From: Variovorax sp.
GTDB taxonomy: Bacteria > Pseudomonadota > Gammaproteobacteria > Burkholderiales > Burkholderiaceae_C
Reading direction: 5' to 3'
Assembly: GCA_017744935.1 (NCBI GenBank)
Contig: JAGIAI010000001.1
Location: forward strand, 62,001-126,000
DNA: 64,000 nt
A program made the position numbers and the translations under genes. Shown piece by piece: positions 8,472 to 16,983 of this stretch. The notes below the pieces were generated by a model that searched no databases, had not been told where the DNA came from, and worked only from the letters and a program-made list of their open reading frames with translations. Numbering within the stretch: the stretch's first letter is position 1; each line of letters opens with the position of its first letter.

Positions 8472-9140
8472 TCAAAGACCGGTCAGGAAATGCGCGAGGT
8501 TCTCGATGTCCTGCGGGCTCAGCGTGTTCGCCACGCTGGTCATGCTGCCGGCATCGTTGGTGCGCGTCCTGGCCTTGAAATCGGTGAGCTGCTTGACGAT
8601 GTAGTCGTAGTTCTGCCCTGCCACCCGCGGAATCTCGTTCTGCCCGGCAAACCCGCCGAGGTGGCACATCGTGCACAGCGTCTCTTCGGACTTGGCCTTG
8701 CCGAGCTTTGCCTTGTCGGCATTGGCAACGAACTTCTGGCGCGGCGGCTTCTGGGCCGCGAAGTAATCCGCAAGCTCGCGCATCTCGTCCCGGCTCATTC
8801 CCGCAACCAGGGGCGCCATGACTTCGTTTTTGCGACGCCCTTCCTGGAAGTCGCGCAACTGCAGATAGAGATACCGGGAAGTCTGCCCCGCGATGATCGG
8901 GTAGACCGGCATGATCGGCTGCCCATCCGCACCATGGCACGCCGCGCAGGTCGCAGCCTTCGCAGGCACCGCCGCTTGCTGCGCCCCGGCAAGACCGCTC
9001 GCGAAGACCATCCATCCCCCCAACACCGCAGCTGCCAGATCCAGGGCACCCGCGGAACCGGCTCTGCCGGCCCGCCGGGTGCGCCCCCTTGAGGGGGTGT
9101 CCGAGCCACACGAAGTGAGCGAGGCTGGGGGTGGCCTCAT
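8472..9140 (-). CDS. Dihaem cytochrome c (c4-like), start uncertain
   Basis: Two haem-binding motifs, CAACH and CTMCH, each with a downstream half resembling class I cytochrome c, in about 200 residues: the c4 layout. It is probably exported and accepts electrons from the PQQ-dehydrogenase encoded just upstream. The start is unusual. The ATG at 9140 follows the dehydrogenase stop directly (TAGATG), and its first 30 or so codons lie inside dispersed repeat copy A. They give a basic n-region (GRTRRAGRAGSAG) before the hydrophobic stretch ending FASGLAGA. A start at ATG 9011 would leave almost no signal peptide. Both readings remain possible. Confidence 0.85.
   Translation of the reverse strand: MRPPPASLTSCGSDTPSRGRTRRAGRAGSAGALDLAAAVLGGWMVFASGLAGAQQAAVPAKAATCAACHGADGQPIMPVYPIIAGQTSRYLYLQLRDFQEGRRKNEVMAPLVAGMSRDEMRELADYFAAQKPPRQKFVANADKAKLGKAKSEETLCTMCHLGGFAGQNEIPRVAGQNYDYIVKQLTDFKARTRTNDAGSMTSVANTLSPQDIENLAHFLTGL
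9051..9135 (-). repeat. Dispersed 3'-end repeat, copy A
   Basis: In minus orientation it reads from CCCCCAGCCTCGCTCACTTC through a stem of CCCCCT/AGGGGG type to GCCGGTTCCGCGG. It shares block order with copies at 27346-27429 and 32061-32149 and a short version at 16580-16607. It starts right after the stop codon of the PQQ-dehydrogenase gene and overlaps the N-terminal codons of the cytochrome c gene. Confidence 0.75.
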
Positions 9141-10874
9141 CTACAACCCAAAGACCACCACGGAATTGCCGCGCTTGAAGTCAAGCTGCGTGTTGCCACC
9201 CGCCGCCACAGCGATGTATTGCTTGCCGTTCACGGTGTACGACACGGCCGGCGCATTCACGCCCGCGCCGCACTGGTACTCCCACAGCTTCTTGCCGGTC
9301 TTTGCATCGAAGGCACGGAACAGGCCGTTGCCTTCGCCGTTGAAGACCAGGTTGCCGCCCGTCGCGAGCACGCCGCCGATCAGGGGCTGCTCCGTGTCGA
9401 ACTTCCAGGCGAGCTTGCCGGTGTCGAGATTCACCGCGGCGAGCCGACCCCACTGCTTCTCGGAAGGAATCACCTTGAACGCGCCACCGAGCCACAGCTT
9501 GCTGCCGCCGGGGTACTTGGCTTCCTCGACGTGGTAGGTCATCGGCTGATGCAGGTTCGCCGCGTACGCGATGCGCAGGTTCGGGTTGACCGCCATCGGG
9601 CTCCACTCGACGCCGCCGTTGGCGCCGGGCAGCATGCGCGCGCCGTCCTTGGTCGGCAGCACCCACATGTTCTCCTGCGGCACCATCGCTTCGCTGTAGC
9701 GGATGAGCGCCCCGGTGGCGCGGTCATGCACGTAGACGTGCCCGGTCTTGCCGCCATGGATCGCGACCTTGCGCATCTTGCCGTCCTTGTCCTTCGCCTC
9801 CGTCAGGATCACCGGCGAGGCAGCATCGAGGTCCCACACATCGTGCGGCACGTACTGGTAGTGCCACTTGTAGGCTCCGGAGTTGAGATCGATCGCCACG
9901 ATCGAGTCGGTGTAGAGGTTGTCCCCGGGCCGCTCGGCACCGTAGAGGTCCGGGCTCGGGTTGCCGACCACGAAGATCACCGAATTGGTTTCCTTGTCGA
10001 TCGCAGGCGCCATCCACACGCCGCCGCCCAGCGTCTTGTAGAAGTCGCCGCCCGCCTTCTCGAACTGCGCCTTCTCGGCCGCGATGTCGCGCAGCATGTT
10101 GCGCTGCGTCGCATCGTTCTGCGCCCACACGCCTTCGTGCCCCTTCTCGGGAACGGTGTTGAAGGTCCACAGCAGCTTGCCGTCGTTCGCGTCGAAGGCC
10201 TTCACGAAGCCGCGCACGCCATATTCGCCACCGTTGGTGCCGATCAGGATCTTGCCGTTCACCGCCACCGGGGCCATGGTCTCGGAATAGCCCTGCTCGG
10301 GATCCGCGATCTGCGAAGACCACAGCAGCTTGCCGCTCTTCGCGTCGAGGGCGACCAGCTTCGAGTCGAGCGTGCCCATGTAGAGCTTGTCGTCCATGAC
10401 CGCGACGCCGCGGTTGTTCGGTCCGCAGCAGAAGGTCGTGACCGGCCCCATCTTGTGCTTGTAGTGCCAGAACTCCTTGCCCGTCACCGCGTCGATCGCG
10501 TAGACGTGGTTGTACGAGGTGGTGAGGAACATCACGCCGTCGACGACGATCGGGGCCGTCTCCATCGACTCGACCACCTCGGTCTGGAAGTTGAAGATCG
10601 GGTGCAGCTTCGAGACATTGGCCGTGTTGATCTGCTTCGCCGGATAGAACCGGGTCTGCGCATAGCTCATGTTCGAGTGCAGGAAGTTGTTCGCATCCTT
10701 GTCCGCGGCGTCGAGTTTCTGCTGAGGCACCGAGATCGTCTTCGGCACTGGCGAGCCTGTCGCGCCCTGGTTGGGCACTTCTCCCTGCCCGAAGGCACCG
10801 AAAGAGATGAGGCCGAGCACCGGCCCGGCAATGAGCGAACGGCGCAGATGATGCGGGAAATTGGTCTTCTTCAT
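9141..10874 (-). CDS. PQQ-dependent alcohol/polyol dehydrogenase
   Basis: 577 residues from ATG 10874, with GAGGAGACC as ribosome-binding site. A signal peptide ([19 protein letters not shown]) leads into an eight-bladed quinoprotein propeller with repeated W-docking segments such as GKLLWSSQ and TGKLAWKFD. The vicinal cysteine pair C149-C150 forms the ring typical of PQQ enzymes. The catalytic aspartate lies in WDLDAA (D348), with a second aspartate at 350. It should oxidise an alcohol or polyol in the periplasm and pass electrons to the cytochrome c encoded next. Size and single-domain form fit a soluble type I enzyme. No pqq biosynthesis genes are in the window. Confidence 0.9.
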   Translation of the reverse strand: MKKTNFPHHLRRSLIAGPVLGLISFGAFGQGEVPNQGATGSPVPKTISVPQQKLDAADKDANNFLHSNMSYAQTRFYPAKQINTANVSKLHPIFNFQTEVVESMETAPIVVDGVMFLTTSYNHVYAIDAVTGKEFWHYKHKMGPVTTFCCGPNNRGVAVMDDKLYMGTLDSKLVALDAKSGKLLWSSQIADPEQGYSETMAPVAVNGKILIGTNGGEYGVRGFVKAFDANDGKLLWTFNTVPEKGHEGVWAQNDATQRNMLRDIAAEKAQFEKAGGDFYKTLGGGVWMAPAIDKETNSVIFVVGNPSPDLYGAERPGDNLYTDSIVAIDLNSGAYKWHYQYVPHDVWDLDAASPVILTEAKDKDGKMRKVAIHGGKTGHVYVHDRATGALIRYSEAMVPQENMWVLPTKDGARMLPGANGGVEWSPMAVNPNLRIAYAANLHQPMTYHVEEAKYPGGSKLWLGGAFKVIPSEKQWGRLAAVNLDTGKLAWKFDTEQPLIGGVLATGGNLVFNGEGNGLFRAFDAKTGKKLWEYQCGAGVNAPAVSYTVNGKQYIAVAAGGNTQLDFKRGNSVVVFGL

Positions 10875-11105
10875 CGCGGGTCTCCTCAGGCTTGTGATTG
10901 AGCCTCTTTTGCCACCGCGGCGACCCGGGAACCGGCGTCGCAAGGCGCATGCGGGGCGACGGTGGATACACGCCCGCGACAGGCTCCGACCGCTCGAAAG
11001 ATGGTCGCCCTGCCTCGCCTCGCTTGCAAGCGTAGCCACATTCAGGTCCACTGAATAGTGGATTCTTTCGGTGCACCGCAGCATTCGACGATTGGAGGAA
11101 GAGCC

Positions 11106-11792
11106 ATGAATCGACCCGCCTCACTGCTCCGCCAAGGGCTGCAATCGCTGATGCCCTTGGCCTTCGCACTTGCGATCGCCACGTCGCTCGGCGACGCCTC
11201 GGCACAGGCCGAGTCCGACCCCAGTCCTCATGCGCAACTGCTGGTCGCAGCCCGACAAGGCCAGGTCGAGCGCGTGAAGGAACTGCTCGCCAATGGCGCT
11301 TCGGTCAACGCGCGCAATCCGGTGGGCAAGACGCCTCTCTTCATCGCCTGCGAGAAGGGCAACACTGCGCTCGGCATCGTGCTGATCGATGCCAAGGCCG
11401 ACGTCAATATCGCCTCGACGGCCCACGTCACGCCACTGATGGCCGCGAGCTACAGCGGCGAGGCGGAACTCGTGAAGCGCCTGCTCGCCGCCGGCGCGCG
11501 CACCGATCCGGTGGACCGCATGAACAAGTCAGCGCCGGTGTATGCGGCCGCACAGGGCAACACCGCCGCGCTCGATGCGATGCTTGGCGCGGGTGTCGAC
11601 GTGAATGCGATGTACGAACACAACCTCACGTTGCTGATGTGGGCCGCGGGGCAAGGACATGCGGACACGGTGCGACTGCTGCTCGCGCGTGGTGCAAAGG
11701 TCGATCTGCGCGACGACCGAGGCCTGACCGCCTTCGACATTGCGCGCGGCGCCGGACAAGGTGCCGTGGCAGAGGCAGCCGGGCTGCACTAA
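11106..11792 (+). CDS. Exported ankyrin-repeat protein
   Basis: 228 residues from ATG 11106, with GGAGGAAG six bases upstream. A signal peptide (hydrophobic [15 protein letters not shown], cleavage near ASAQA) is followed by about five ankyrin repeats, with hallmarks [26 protein letters not shown] and [13 protein letters not shown]. It is probably periplasmic and binds a partner protein. The gene is divergent from the PQQ-dehydrogenase operon across 230 bases. This fits an accessory role in protecting or assembling that system, as for AnkB-type proteins beside periplasmic redox enzymes, but the link is only positional. Confidence 0.85.
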   Translation: MNRPASLLRQGLQSLMPLAFALAIATSLGDASAQAESDPSPHAQLLVAARQGQVERVKELLANGASVNARNPVGKTPLFIACEKGNTALGIVLIDAKADVNIASTAHVTPLMAASYSGEAELVKRLLAAGARTDPVDRMNKSAPVYAAAQGNTAALDAMLGAGVDVNAMYEHNLTLLMWAAGQGHADTVRLLLARGAKVDLRDDRGLTAFDIARGAGQGAVAEAAGLH

Positions 11793-12745
11793 GACTCTTC
11801 GGAGGGCGTCGGGTCCACTGCCGGCTTCGCGCCCTTCTTGCGCGAGGCGCGGGCGTCCTTCTTGGCCTGCCGCTCCGCATCGAGCCGCTGCCCTTCCGCG
11901 AGCCATTGCGCGAACTCCTCGGGCGTTTCCAGCGTGATGCGGCCCATGTTGCCGCTGCGAAATTCATGCATGACGATCTCGGCCGCCTTCTGGGTGTTGA
12001 CTTTGCCCTTTCCGAGCAACGCCCCGCGCTTGCGGCCGATCGTGTCGAGCACCTCGTCGTCGGTGAGCGCCGCGATCGGATCGATCTTGAACCGCGCCTC
12101 GACCAATGCGGCGTAGTGCCGCTTCAGGTACGACAGCAGTTCGAGCGCCACCAATTCTTCATCGAAGGCGTTGCGCCCGACCGCGCCGCTTGCGGCAAGG
12201 TTGTAGCCGCTTTTGGCAACGACGATGCGCGGCCACAGCATGCCCGGCGTGTCCCACAGGTAGAAGTCGTCGGCCAGCACGATGCGTTGTTCGAGCTTGG
12301 TGATGCCTGCCTCGTCGCCTGTCTTGGCCTTGCGAGTGCCGGTCAGCGTATTGATGAGCGTGGACTTTCCGACGTTAGGGATTCCGCAGATCAGCACCCG
12401 CATCGGCTTGGCCATGCCGCCCCGGTTCGGAGCGAGTGCGTGGCAGGCATCGATGAGCTGCCGCGCCGGGGCGGTCAGGCTTGCGTCGAGGCCGATCGCG
12501 CGAGTCGCTGGCTGGGCGTTGTAGTGCGCCAGCCAGGCCTCCGTTCGCGCCGGATCCGCCAAGTCCTGCTTGTTGAGCAGCTTCAGGCCAGGCTTGTGCC
12601 CGGTGAGGTCGGCCAGCATCGGATTCGCACTGGAGCCTGGCAGCCGCGCATCGAGCAGCTCGATGACCACGTCGATCTCCTTGATGCGCTCGGCGATGGC
12701 TTTCTTGGTCAGGTGCATGTGACCGGGGAACCACTGGATGGCCAT
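11789..12745 (-). CDS. ylqF: Ribosome biogenesis GTPase YlqF/RbgA family
   Basis: 318 residues from ATG 12745. It has the circularly permuted G-motif order of this family: G4 (NKQDLAD) near residue 58, then G1 (GIPNVGKST) and G3 (DTPGMLWP). The start MAIQWFPGHMHLTKKA is the conserved family N-terminus. In other bacteria the protein helps late 50S subunit assembly. The C-terminal tail is lysine/alanine-rich. Its stop overlaps the stop of the ankyrin gene by four bases, convergently. Confidence 0.93.
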   Translation of the reverse strand: MAIQWFPGHMHLTKKAIAERIKEIDVVIELLDARLPGSSANPMLADLTGHKPGLKLLNKQDLADPARTEAWLAHYNAQPATRAIGLDASLTAPARQLIDACHALAPNRGGMAKPMRVLICGIPNVGKSTLINTLTGTRKAKTGDEAGITKLEQRIVLADDFYLWDTPGMLWPRIVVAKSGYNLAASGAVGRNAFDEELVALELLSYLKRHYAALVEARFKIDPIAALTDDEVLDTIGRKRGALLGKGKVNTQKAAEIVMHEFRSGNMGRITLETPEEFAQWLAEGQRLDAERQAKKDARASRKKGAKPAVDPTPSEES

Positions 12746-12801
12746 CGCGAATGTCTTTCTCTCTTGTCGGTGAAACGGAGCGCGGATTGTCGCGCGCCCG
12801 G

Positions 12802-13698
12802 TCAGGCCCCGAGCGCTGACCGGTAGCGTCGGCTGCACGGGATGCGCGTGCCGTCGCGCATATGAAGCCGGGCCTCGCCGCCATCGAGCGGCTCGATCTC
12901 GGCGATGCGGTCGAGATTCGCCGCGTAACTCCGGTGTACGCGAACGAAGCGCGCCGGATCGAGCTGGGTGAGGAAATCCGTCAATGTCGCGCGCAGCAGG
13001 TAGTCATGGCCGTTGACGCGCAGGCCGACGTAGTTGCCCTGCGCCTGCAGCCAGTCGATGTCGGCGGCCGCGATCAGGAATTCGCGGCGCAGCTTCCGCA
13101 CGAGGAAGCGGTCGGGCCGCTGCGGCGGCGAGCCGGGCGCGTCAGGTGACGTGTCGGCAACTGGTTCGGCCTCTGGCACACCTTCGGGCGGATCCAGCAC
13201 CCGCGCCTCGCCCTGCAGCCGCAGCATGAAAACCCGGTAGCTCCAGAGCGCGATCAGGATCAGGACGTAGGTCCGCACGTCCTTCAGGTACTCGTAGGGC
13301 CACTTCGAGACCCAGTCGCCGAAGTCGTAGCGGCTCCCCGCCAGGAAATAGACAAGGTGTCGCAGGCCGACCATCAGCGCCACATGCAGCAGGCTGAACG
13401 CCACGCTGGCCAGCCCGTGCCAGCCGATGTTGCGGCGCCAGGTGCTCCTGTTGAGCGGAAACCGCCGCTCGAAAGCGACCACCGCCGGCACCAGCGCCAG
13501 CAACGCGAGATGGCTGGTCAGTTCCCACGCCACCGGCTGCCAGGTGGCGATCTCGCGCCCGGACTGGCGGACGTCGATCACCGCGATCACGGTGCTGATG
13601 GCCGCCTGCACCGCCATGACAGCGACCCAGAAGCCGATCTCGACCCATCGCCGATAGGGCTGGTAGCGCTCGAAGAGGTTCTTTCCAGACTCGGTCAT
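12802..13698 (-). CDS. Membrane-anchored LytTR-type transcriptional regulator
   Basis: 298 residues. Four likely transmembrane helices occupy about 20-165, followed by a proline-rich linker and a C-terminal LytTR DNA-binding domain (about 195-298). The latter carries the hallmarks DIDWLQAQGNYV, RFVRVHRSYAANL and CSRRYRSAL. Such proteins lack a receiver domain and sense at the membrane directly. It is divergent from the acyltransferase gene and probably controls it. A 6-bp dyad, CGGATT/AATCCG at 13706-13723, lies just upstream of its start. Confidence 0.88.
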   Translation of the reverse strand: MTESGKNLFERYQPYRRWVEIGFWVAVMAVQAAISTVIAVIDVRQSGREIATWQPVAWELTSHLALLALVPAVVAFERRFPLNRSTWRRNIGWHGLASVAFSLLHVALMVGLRHLVYFLAGSRYDFGDWVSKWPYEYLKDVRTYVLILIALWSYRVFMLRLQGEARVLDPPEGVPEAEPVADTSPDAPGSPPQRPDRFLVRKLRREFLIAAADIDWLQAQGNYVGLRVNGHDYLLRATLTDFLTQLDPARFVRVHRSYAANLDRIAEIEPLDGGEARLHMRDGTRIPCSRRYRSALGA

Positions 13699-13846
13699 CG
13701 ACCCGGATTTTCACGAATCCGCCTGTGTCGCGGCTTTTTTCGTCCCTCCCGGCCGCCATTCGTCACAAGACCGCCGCGCGTCGTCCCCTGGGGCGCCCCC
13801 TGCCCAGGCCCCGCTCCCACCATCGACGCAACCAAGGAGCGACACC

Positions 13847-15034
13847 ATGACCACTGAACGGCGACACGACATCGACGCATTGCGCGCACTGGCCTTCACC
13901 CTGCTCATCCTCTACCACGTCGGCATGTACTACGTGGCCGGTTGGCCGTGGCACATCAAGAGCCCCCACGAGGCCGAATGGCTGCGATGGCCCATGGTGA
14001 TCGTCAACGTCTGGCGGATGGACCTGGTGTTCCTGATCTCTGGCGTGGCCTTCGGTTTCCTGAGCCGGGGCCGTGGGCCGATGTCGCTGATCGGCCACCG
14101 CACCGTCCGGCTTCTGCTGCCGCTTGTCTTCGGGATGGCCGTCGTCGTGCCCTACCAGGCCTACGCACAAGGCGTCGCGAACGGGCTCGTCGCACCTGGC
14201 TTCAGCGCCTTCATGCTGCGCTACTGGTCGGGAGGGCCGTGGCCGAAGGGCGCCTTCGACGGGTCGGACTTCCCGATGACCTGGAACCATCTCTGGTACC
14301 TGGCCTATCTCTTCGTCTACACGGCGATCCTGGCATTGCTGCTGCCGGCAATGCGTTCACCGGCCGGCCTGCGGCTCCGCTCGGCATTCCTCCGCCTTCG
14401 CGGCTGGCGGCTGATCGCGGTGCCGACGATGCCGCTGCTGGTCTTCACACTCTGGCTGTCGCCGCGATTCCCGGCGACGCACGACATGGTGCACGACTGG
14501 TATCTGCACGCGCTGTACTTCACCGTCTTTCTCTACGGCTACTGGATGGGCGTCCATGAAGAGATCTGGCTCGAACTGGCGCGGCTGCGCCGCCCGGCGT
14601 TGGCGCTCGCGATGGCCTGCGTCGTCGCTTACCTCTCGCTTCGATTCACCGGCATCGGCGCGGCGGCACCCGCCTGGATCGCACGCGCGCTACGCGCCGC
14701 ATACCTCTGGAGCGCGATCGTGGCGGTCCTCGGCTTCGCACACCGGCATCTCAATCGTCCGTGGCCGTGGCTGCGCTGGGCCAACGAATCGGTGTACCCC
14801 TGGCACATGCTGCATCAGACGTTGATCATCATGGCCGCTGTCGCGCTTGCGCCGCTGCGGCTCGGCCCGGTGCTCGAACCGGCGGCGATCGTCTTCCTGA
14901 CGGCGGTCGGGTGCTGGGCACTGACCGATGCCCTGATCCGCCGCCTGCGCTGGCTGCGTCCGCTCTTCGGTCTGCCGCGCCAGACGCCGGTGCGGGCTTC
15001 GCGAAATGGAAGCACCGTCATTGTGGGCATTTGA
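13847..15034 (+). CDS. Acyltransferase 3 family membrane protein (OpgC/MdoC-like)
   Basis: 395 residues with about ten hydrophobic helices. The start at 13847 has AAGGAG seven bases upstream. The N-terminal RRHDIDALRALAFTLLILYH, with R-x-x-x-D and the membrane histidine, is typical of acyltransferase family 3, and the GWPWHIKS and WNHLWYLAYLF segments resemble OpgC-type enzymes. OpgC succinylates osmoregulated periplasmic glucans. Whether this protein modifies a glucan or another exported sugar is not decidable here. The LytTR regulator next door is its probable controller. Confidence 0.82.
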   Translation: MTTERRHDIDALRALAFTLLILYHVGMYYVAGWPWHIKSPHEAEWLRWPMVIVNVWRMDLVFLISGVAFGFLSRGRGPMSLIGHRTVRLLLPLVFGMAVVVPYQAYAQGVANGLVAPGFSAFMLRYWSGGPWPKGAFDGSDFPMTWNHLWYLAYLFVYTAILALLLPAMRSPAGLRLRSAFLRLRGWRLIAVPTMPLLVFTLWLSPRFPATHDMVHDWYLHALYFTVFLYGYWMGVHEEIWLELARLRRPALALAMACVVAYLSLRFTGIGAAAPAWIARALRAAYLWSAIVAVLGFAHRHLNRPWPWLRWANESVYPWHMLHQTLIIMAAVALAPLRLGPVLEPAAIVFLTAVGCWALTDALIRRLRWLRPLFGLPRQTPVRASRNGSTVIVGI

Positions 15035-15094
15035 ACCGCAGCGCCGCAGCACGCATGCTAGAGGCCTGCCCACCTGCAGCGAAAGGCGCTCAAC

Positions 15095-15469
15095 ATGCAG
15101 ATCCAGGTCAACACGAGCAACGGCGTCGAGAACAAGGAAACACTGGAACGATGGGCCGACGGCCAGCTTCGGCAGAACCTCAGCCGCTTCGTCGACACAG
15201 TGACGCGCGTGGAGGTCCATCTCAGCGACGAGAACCACACCAAGGGCGGCAGCATGGACAAATGCTGCGTCATGGAAGCCCGGCTCGTCCACCACCAGCC
15301 ACTGGCTGTCACCCAGCACGCTTCAAGCCTCGACGAGGCCTTCCGCGGTGCATCGGACAAGCTCAGGCGTTCGCTCGACAACGCGCTCGGCCGCCTCTAC
15401 AACCACCGCGATCGCGAGTCGATCCGCACCGGCTCTGAAGAAGCGGGCGACGAGGGGAACGCCCCTTGA
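15095..15469 (+). CDS. HPF/RaiA-family ribosome-associated protein
   Basis: 124 residues. The first 95 follow the beta-alpha-beta-beta-beta-alpha pattern of ribosome hibernation factors: MQIQVNTSNGVENKETLERW, then VTRVEVHLSDEN, then MEARLVHHQPLAV and the helix SSLDEAFRGASDKLRRSLD. The tail is short and hydrophilic, so it belongs to the short HPF/YfiA-like group rather than the long form. The protein probably binds the 30S decoding centre under stress. The following gene overlaps its stop with a TTG start. Confidence 0.82.
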   Translation: MQIQVNTSNGVENKETLERWADGQLRQNLSRFVDTVTRVEVHLSDENHTKGGSMDKCCVMEARLVHHQPLAVTQHASSLDEAFRGASDKLRRSLDNALGRLYNHRDRESIRTGSEEAGDEGNAP

Positions 15470-16179
15470 GCCCCTCCGGGCAAAGGCCACGCGGTGCATT
15501 GCGCACACCAGCAGCGCTGGCATGCCTGCTGCTGGCCTGCGCGGCGCACGGCGCGTTCGCGGGCAGCATCAAGGGCAAGGTGGTTTTCAGCGGCGCCGCA
15601 CCCCCTGCCGCGAAGGTGCCGGTGACGATCGACCAATACCTCTGTGGCAACGAGAAGCCGGCGGACGACCTCCAGGTGTCGTCCGCACGCGAGATTCGCA
15701 ATGCAGTCGTGTGGATCGAGAATGCACCGCCCGACTCAACGCCCACTGCGACGAAGAAGGTGGAGGTCGACCAGAAAGGCTGCACCTTCGTGCCCCGCGT
15801 GGTGGTGGTGCCCGCGGGCGGTACGGTGGACTTCCTCAACAGCGACCGCCTGCTCCACAACATTCACGCGACGCCGAAGGCCAATGTGTCCTTCAACCGG
15901 ACACAGCCGATGGGTCGCACGATACCGATCACTTTCGCCCAGCCGGAGATCGTGCGCATCAACTGCGACCTGCATTCGTGGATGACCGCCTGGGTGGTCG
16001 TCGCGGCGCACCGCTTCTATGCGGTCACCGGCGCGGACGGTGGCTTTGCCTTCGATGACCTGCCACCAGGCCAATACAAGCTGCAGATCTGGCACGAGCG
16101 GCTCGGAACCATGCCGGCGAGCGTCACCGTGGGTGAGCAGCAGCCAGCGCAGGTCAACGTCGAGATGAAGATGCGCTAG
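15466..16179 (+). CDS. Exported cupredoxin-like (methylamine-utilisation-type) protein
   Basis: 237 residues from a TTG at 15466 that overlaps the preceding TGA, with GAGGGG upstream. The signal peptide ends near AAHGAFAG. The mature part has a cupredoxin-like domain with likely copper ligands H (LLHNIHA) and C-x-x-H-x-x-M (NCDLHSWM). It is followed by a carboxypeptidase-regulatory-like beta domain (VTGADGGFAFDDLPPGQYKL). It is probably a periplasmic copper or electron-transfer protein. It faces the superoxide-reductase-like gene, with the two stops overlapping by four bases. Confidence 0.8.
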   Translation: MSPSGQRPRGALRTPAALACLLLACAAHGAFAGSIKGKVVFSGAAPPAAKVPVTIDQYLCGNEKPADDLQVSSAREIRNAVVWIENAPPDSTPTATKKVEVDQKGCTFVPRVVVVPAGGTVDFLNSDRLLHNIHATPKANVSFNRTQPMGRTIPITFAQPEIVRINCDLHSWMTAWVVVAAHRFYAVTGADGGFAFDDLPPGQYKLQIWHERLGTMPASVTVGEQQPAQVNVEMKMR

Positions 16180-16607
16180 GGAACGACGGTGATCTTCTTC
16201 GACGCTTCCCAGGCGGCGGAATGCGTCGGCTCTGCGATTGCGCGCAGCGTGCCGCCTTCGTCCAGCGCAACGGTGAAGGTCACCGTTGGCGCGGAATACA
16301 CGGGGTGCAGGTAGACGCGTGCAATCTCCACTGTGTCCTTGTACAGCGCGATGTAGCGCACGAAGTGCTCCTGCAGCGACGGATGCATCGACTCCGCCCC
16401 GATGCTGACGGTCACGTTGAACCAGGCGCCCCGCTTGACGCTATCCGGCGCGGTGATCTTCGGGGTGTGCTTGCCGTCGAAGCCTTTGTGCAGCTCGCGG
16501 AACTCCGGCGTGAACTGCTGCGCCTGGTCTTCTTCGGCGTGCGCGGCGCACGCGAGGCCAATGCCGATTGCGAAAGCCGCGAAGTGGGCGAGGCTGGGGG
16601 TGTGCAT
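16176..16607 (-). CDS. Exported desulfoferrodoxin/superoxide-reductase-like protein lacking the iron cysteine
   Basis: 143 residues with a clear signal peptide (cut after ACAAHA). The mature part follows the class II superoxide reductase pattern: KHTP (H47), MHP (H75), EHF (H81), then TFTVALDEGGTLRAIAEPTHSAAWE. In active enzymes the last segment carries C-N-x-H-G-x-W. Here the axial Cys is missing (proline or threonine in its place) and one His (H129) remains. The protein therefore keeps a possible metal site but should not act as a normal superoxide reductase. SoxY-like folds are an alternative. Its first codons match the dispersed repeat (copy D). Confidence 0.72.
   Translation of the reverse strand: MHTPSLAHFAAFAIGIGLACAAHAEEDQAQQFTPEFRELHKGFDGKHTPKITAPDSVKRGAWFNVTVSIGAESMHPSLQEHFVRYIALYKDTVEIARVYLHPVYSAPTVTFTVALDEGGTLRAIAEPTHSAAWEASKKITVVP
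16580..16607 (-). repeat. Dispersed 3'-end repeat, short copy D
   Basis: On the minus strand it reads CACCCCCAGCCTCGCCCACT and continues TCG, the same block that opens copies A and B. It begins one base after the stop of the receiver gene at 16609, and it supplies the codons for HTPSLAHF of the following exported protein. The rest of the repeat is absent. Confidence 0.6.
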
Positions 16608-16608
16608 A

Positions 16609-16983
16609 TCAAACGTCGGGTAGGAATTGCTTGACCATCTTCAGGAGCTCGCTCGGGCTGTAAGGCTTGGCGATGTAGCTCGAAGCACCGGCCTGCATGG
16701 CCTTGTCGCGGTCGCCACTCAACGCATACGAGGTGATGACGATCACCGGGATATGCCGTGTGTCGGCCTCCGTAGTCAGCAGCCTGGTGGCATCGAGCCC
16801 GGACATCTTCGGCAACTGCACATCCATCAGGATCAGGTCCGGCAGCTCGCTGCGCGCAAGCGCCACGCCGGTCTCGCCATCCGCCGCCTCGAAGAGCTTG
16901 CAGGCCGAGCGGCTCAGGAGTTGCCGCACGATCTTTCGGTTGTATGCGTTGTCCTCGACGTAAAGGATCTTGCGCTCGCTCAT
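16609..16983 (-). CDS. CheY-like single-domain response regulator
   Basis: 124 residues, receiver domain only. The acidic pair E-D is in YVEDNAYN (residues 9-11), the phospho-acceptor aspartate in DLILMDVQLP (about 53), the switch threonine in VIVITSYAL and the lysine in YIAKPYSP. It has no output domain, so it signals by protein contact. It overlaps the histidine kinase stop by four bases (ATGA) and is the cognate partner of that kinase. The similarity to DivK/CpdR-type receivers is general only. Confidence 0.93.
   Translation of the reverse strand: MSERKILYVEDNAYNRKIVRQLLSRSACKLFEAADGETGVALARSELPDLILMDVQLPKMSGLDATRLLTTEADTRHIPVIVITSYALSGDRDKAMQAGASSYIAKPYSPSELLKMVKQFLPDV

Noticed and set aside
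9141-9180. Lanthanide dependence of the PQQ enzyme as a firm call
   Set aside because: The D-x-D pattern also occurs in calcium or magnesium quinoproteins such as membrane glucose dehydrogenase; kept only as a hint.
9219-10901. Open frame antisense to the PQQ-dehydrogenase
   Set aside because: Composition is that of a shadow frame; no ribosome-binding site or motif.
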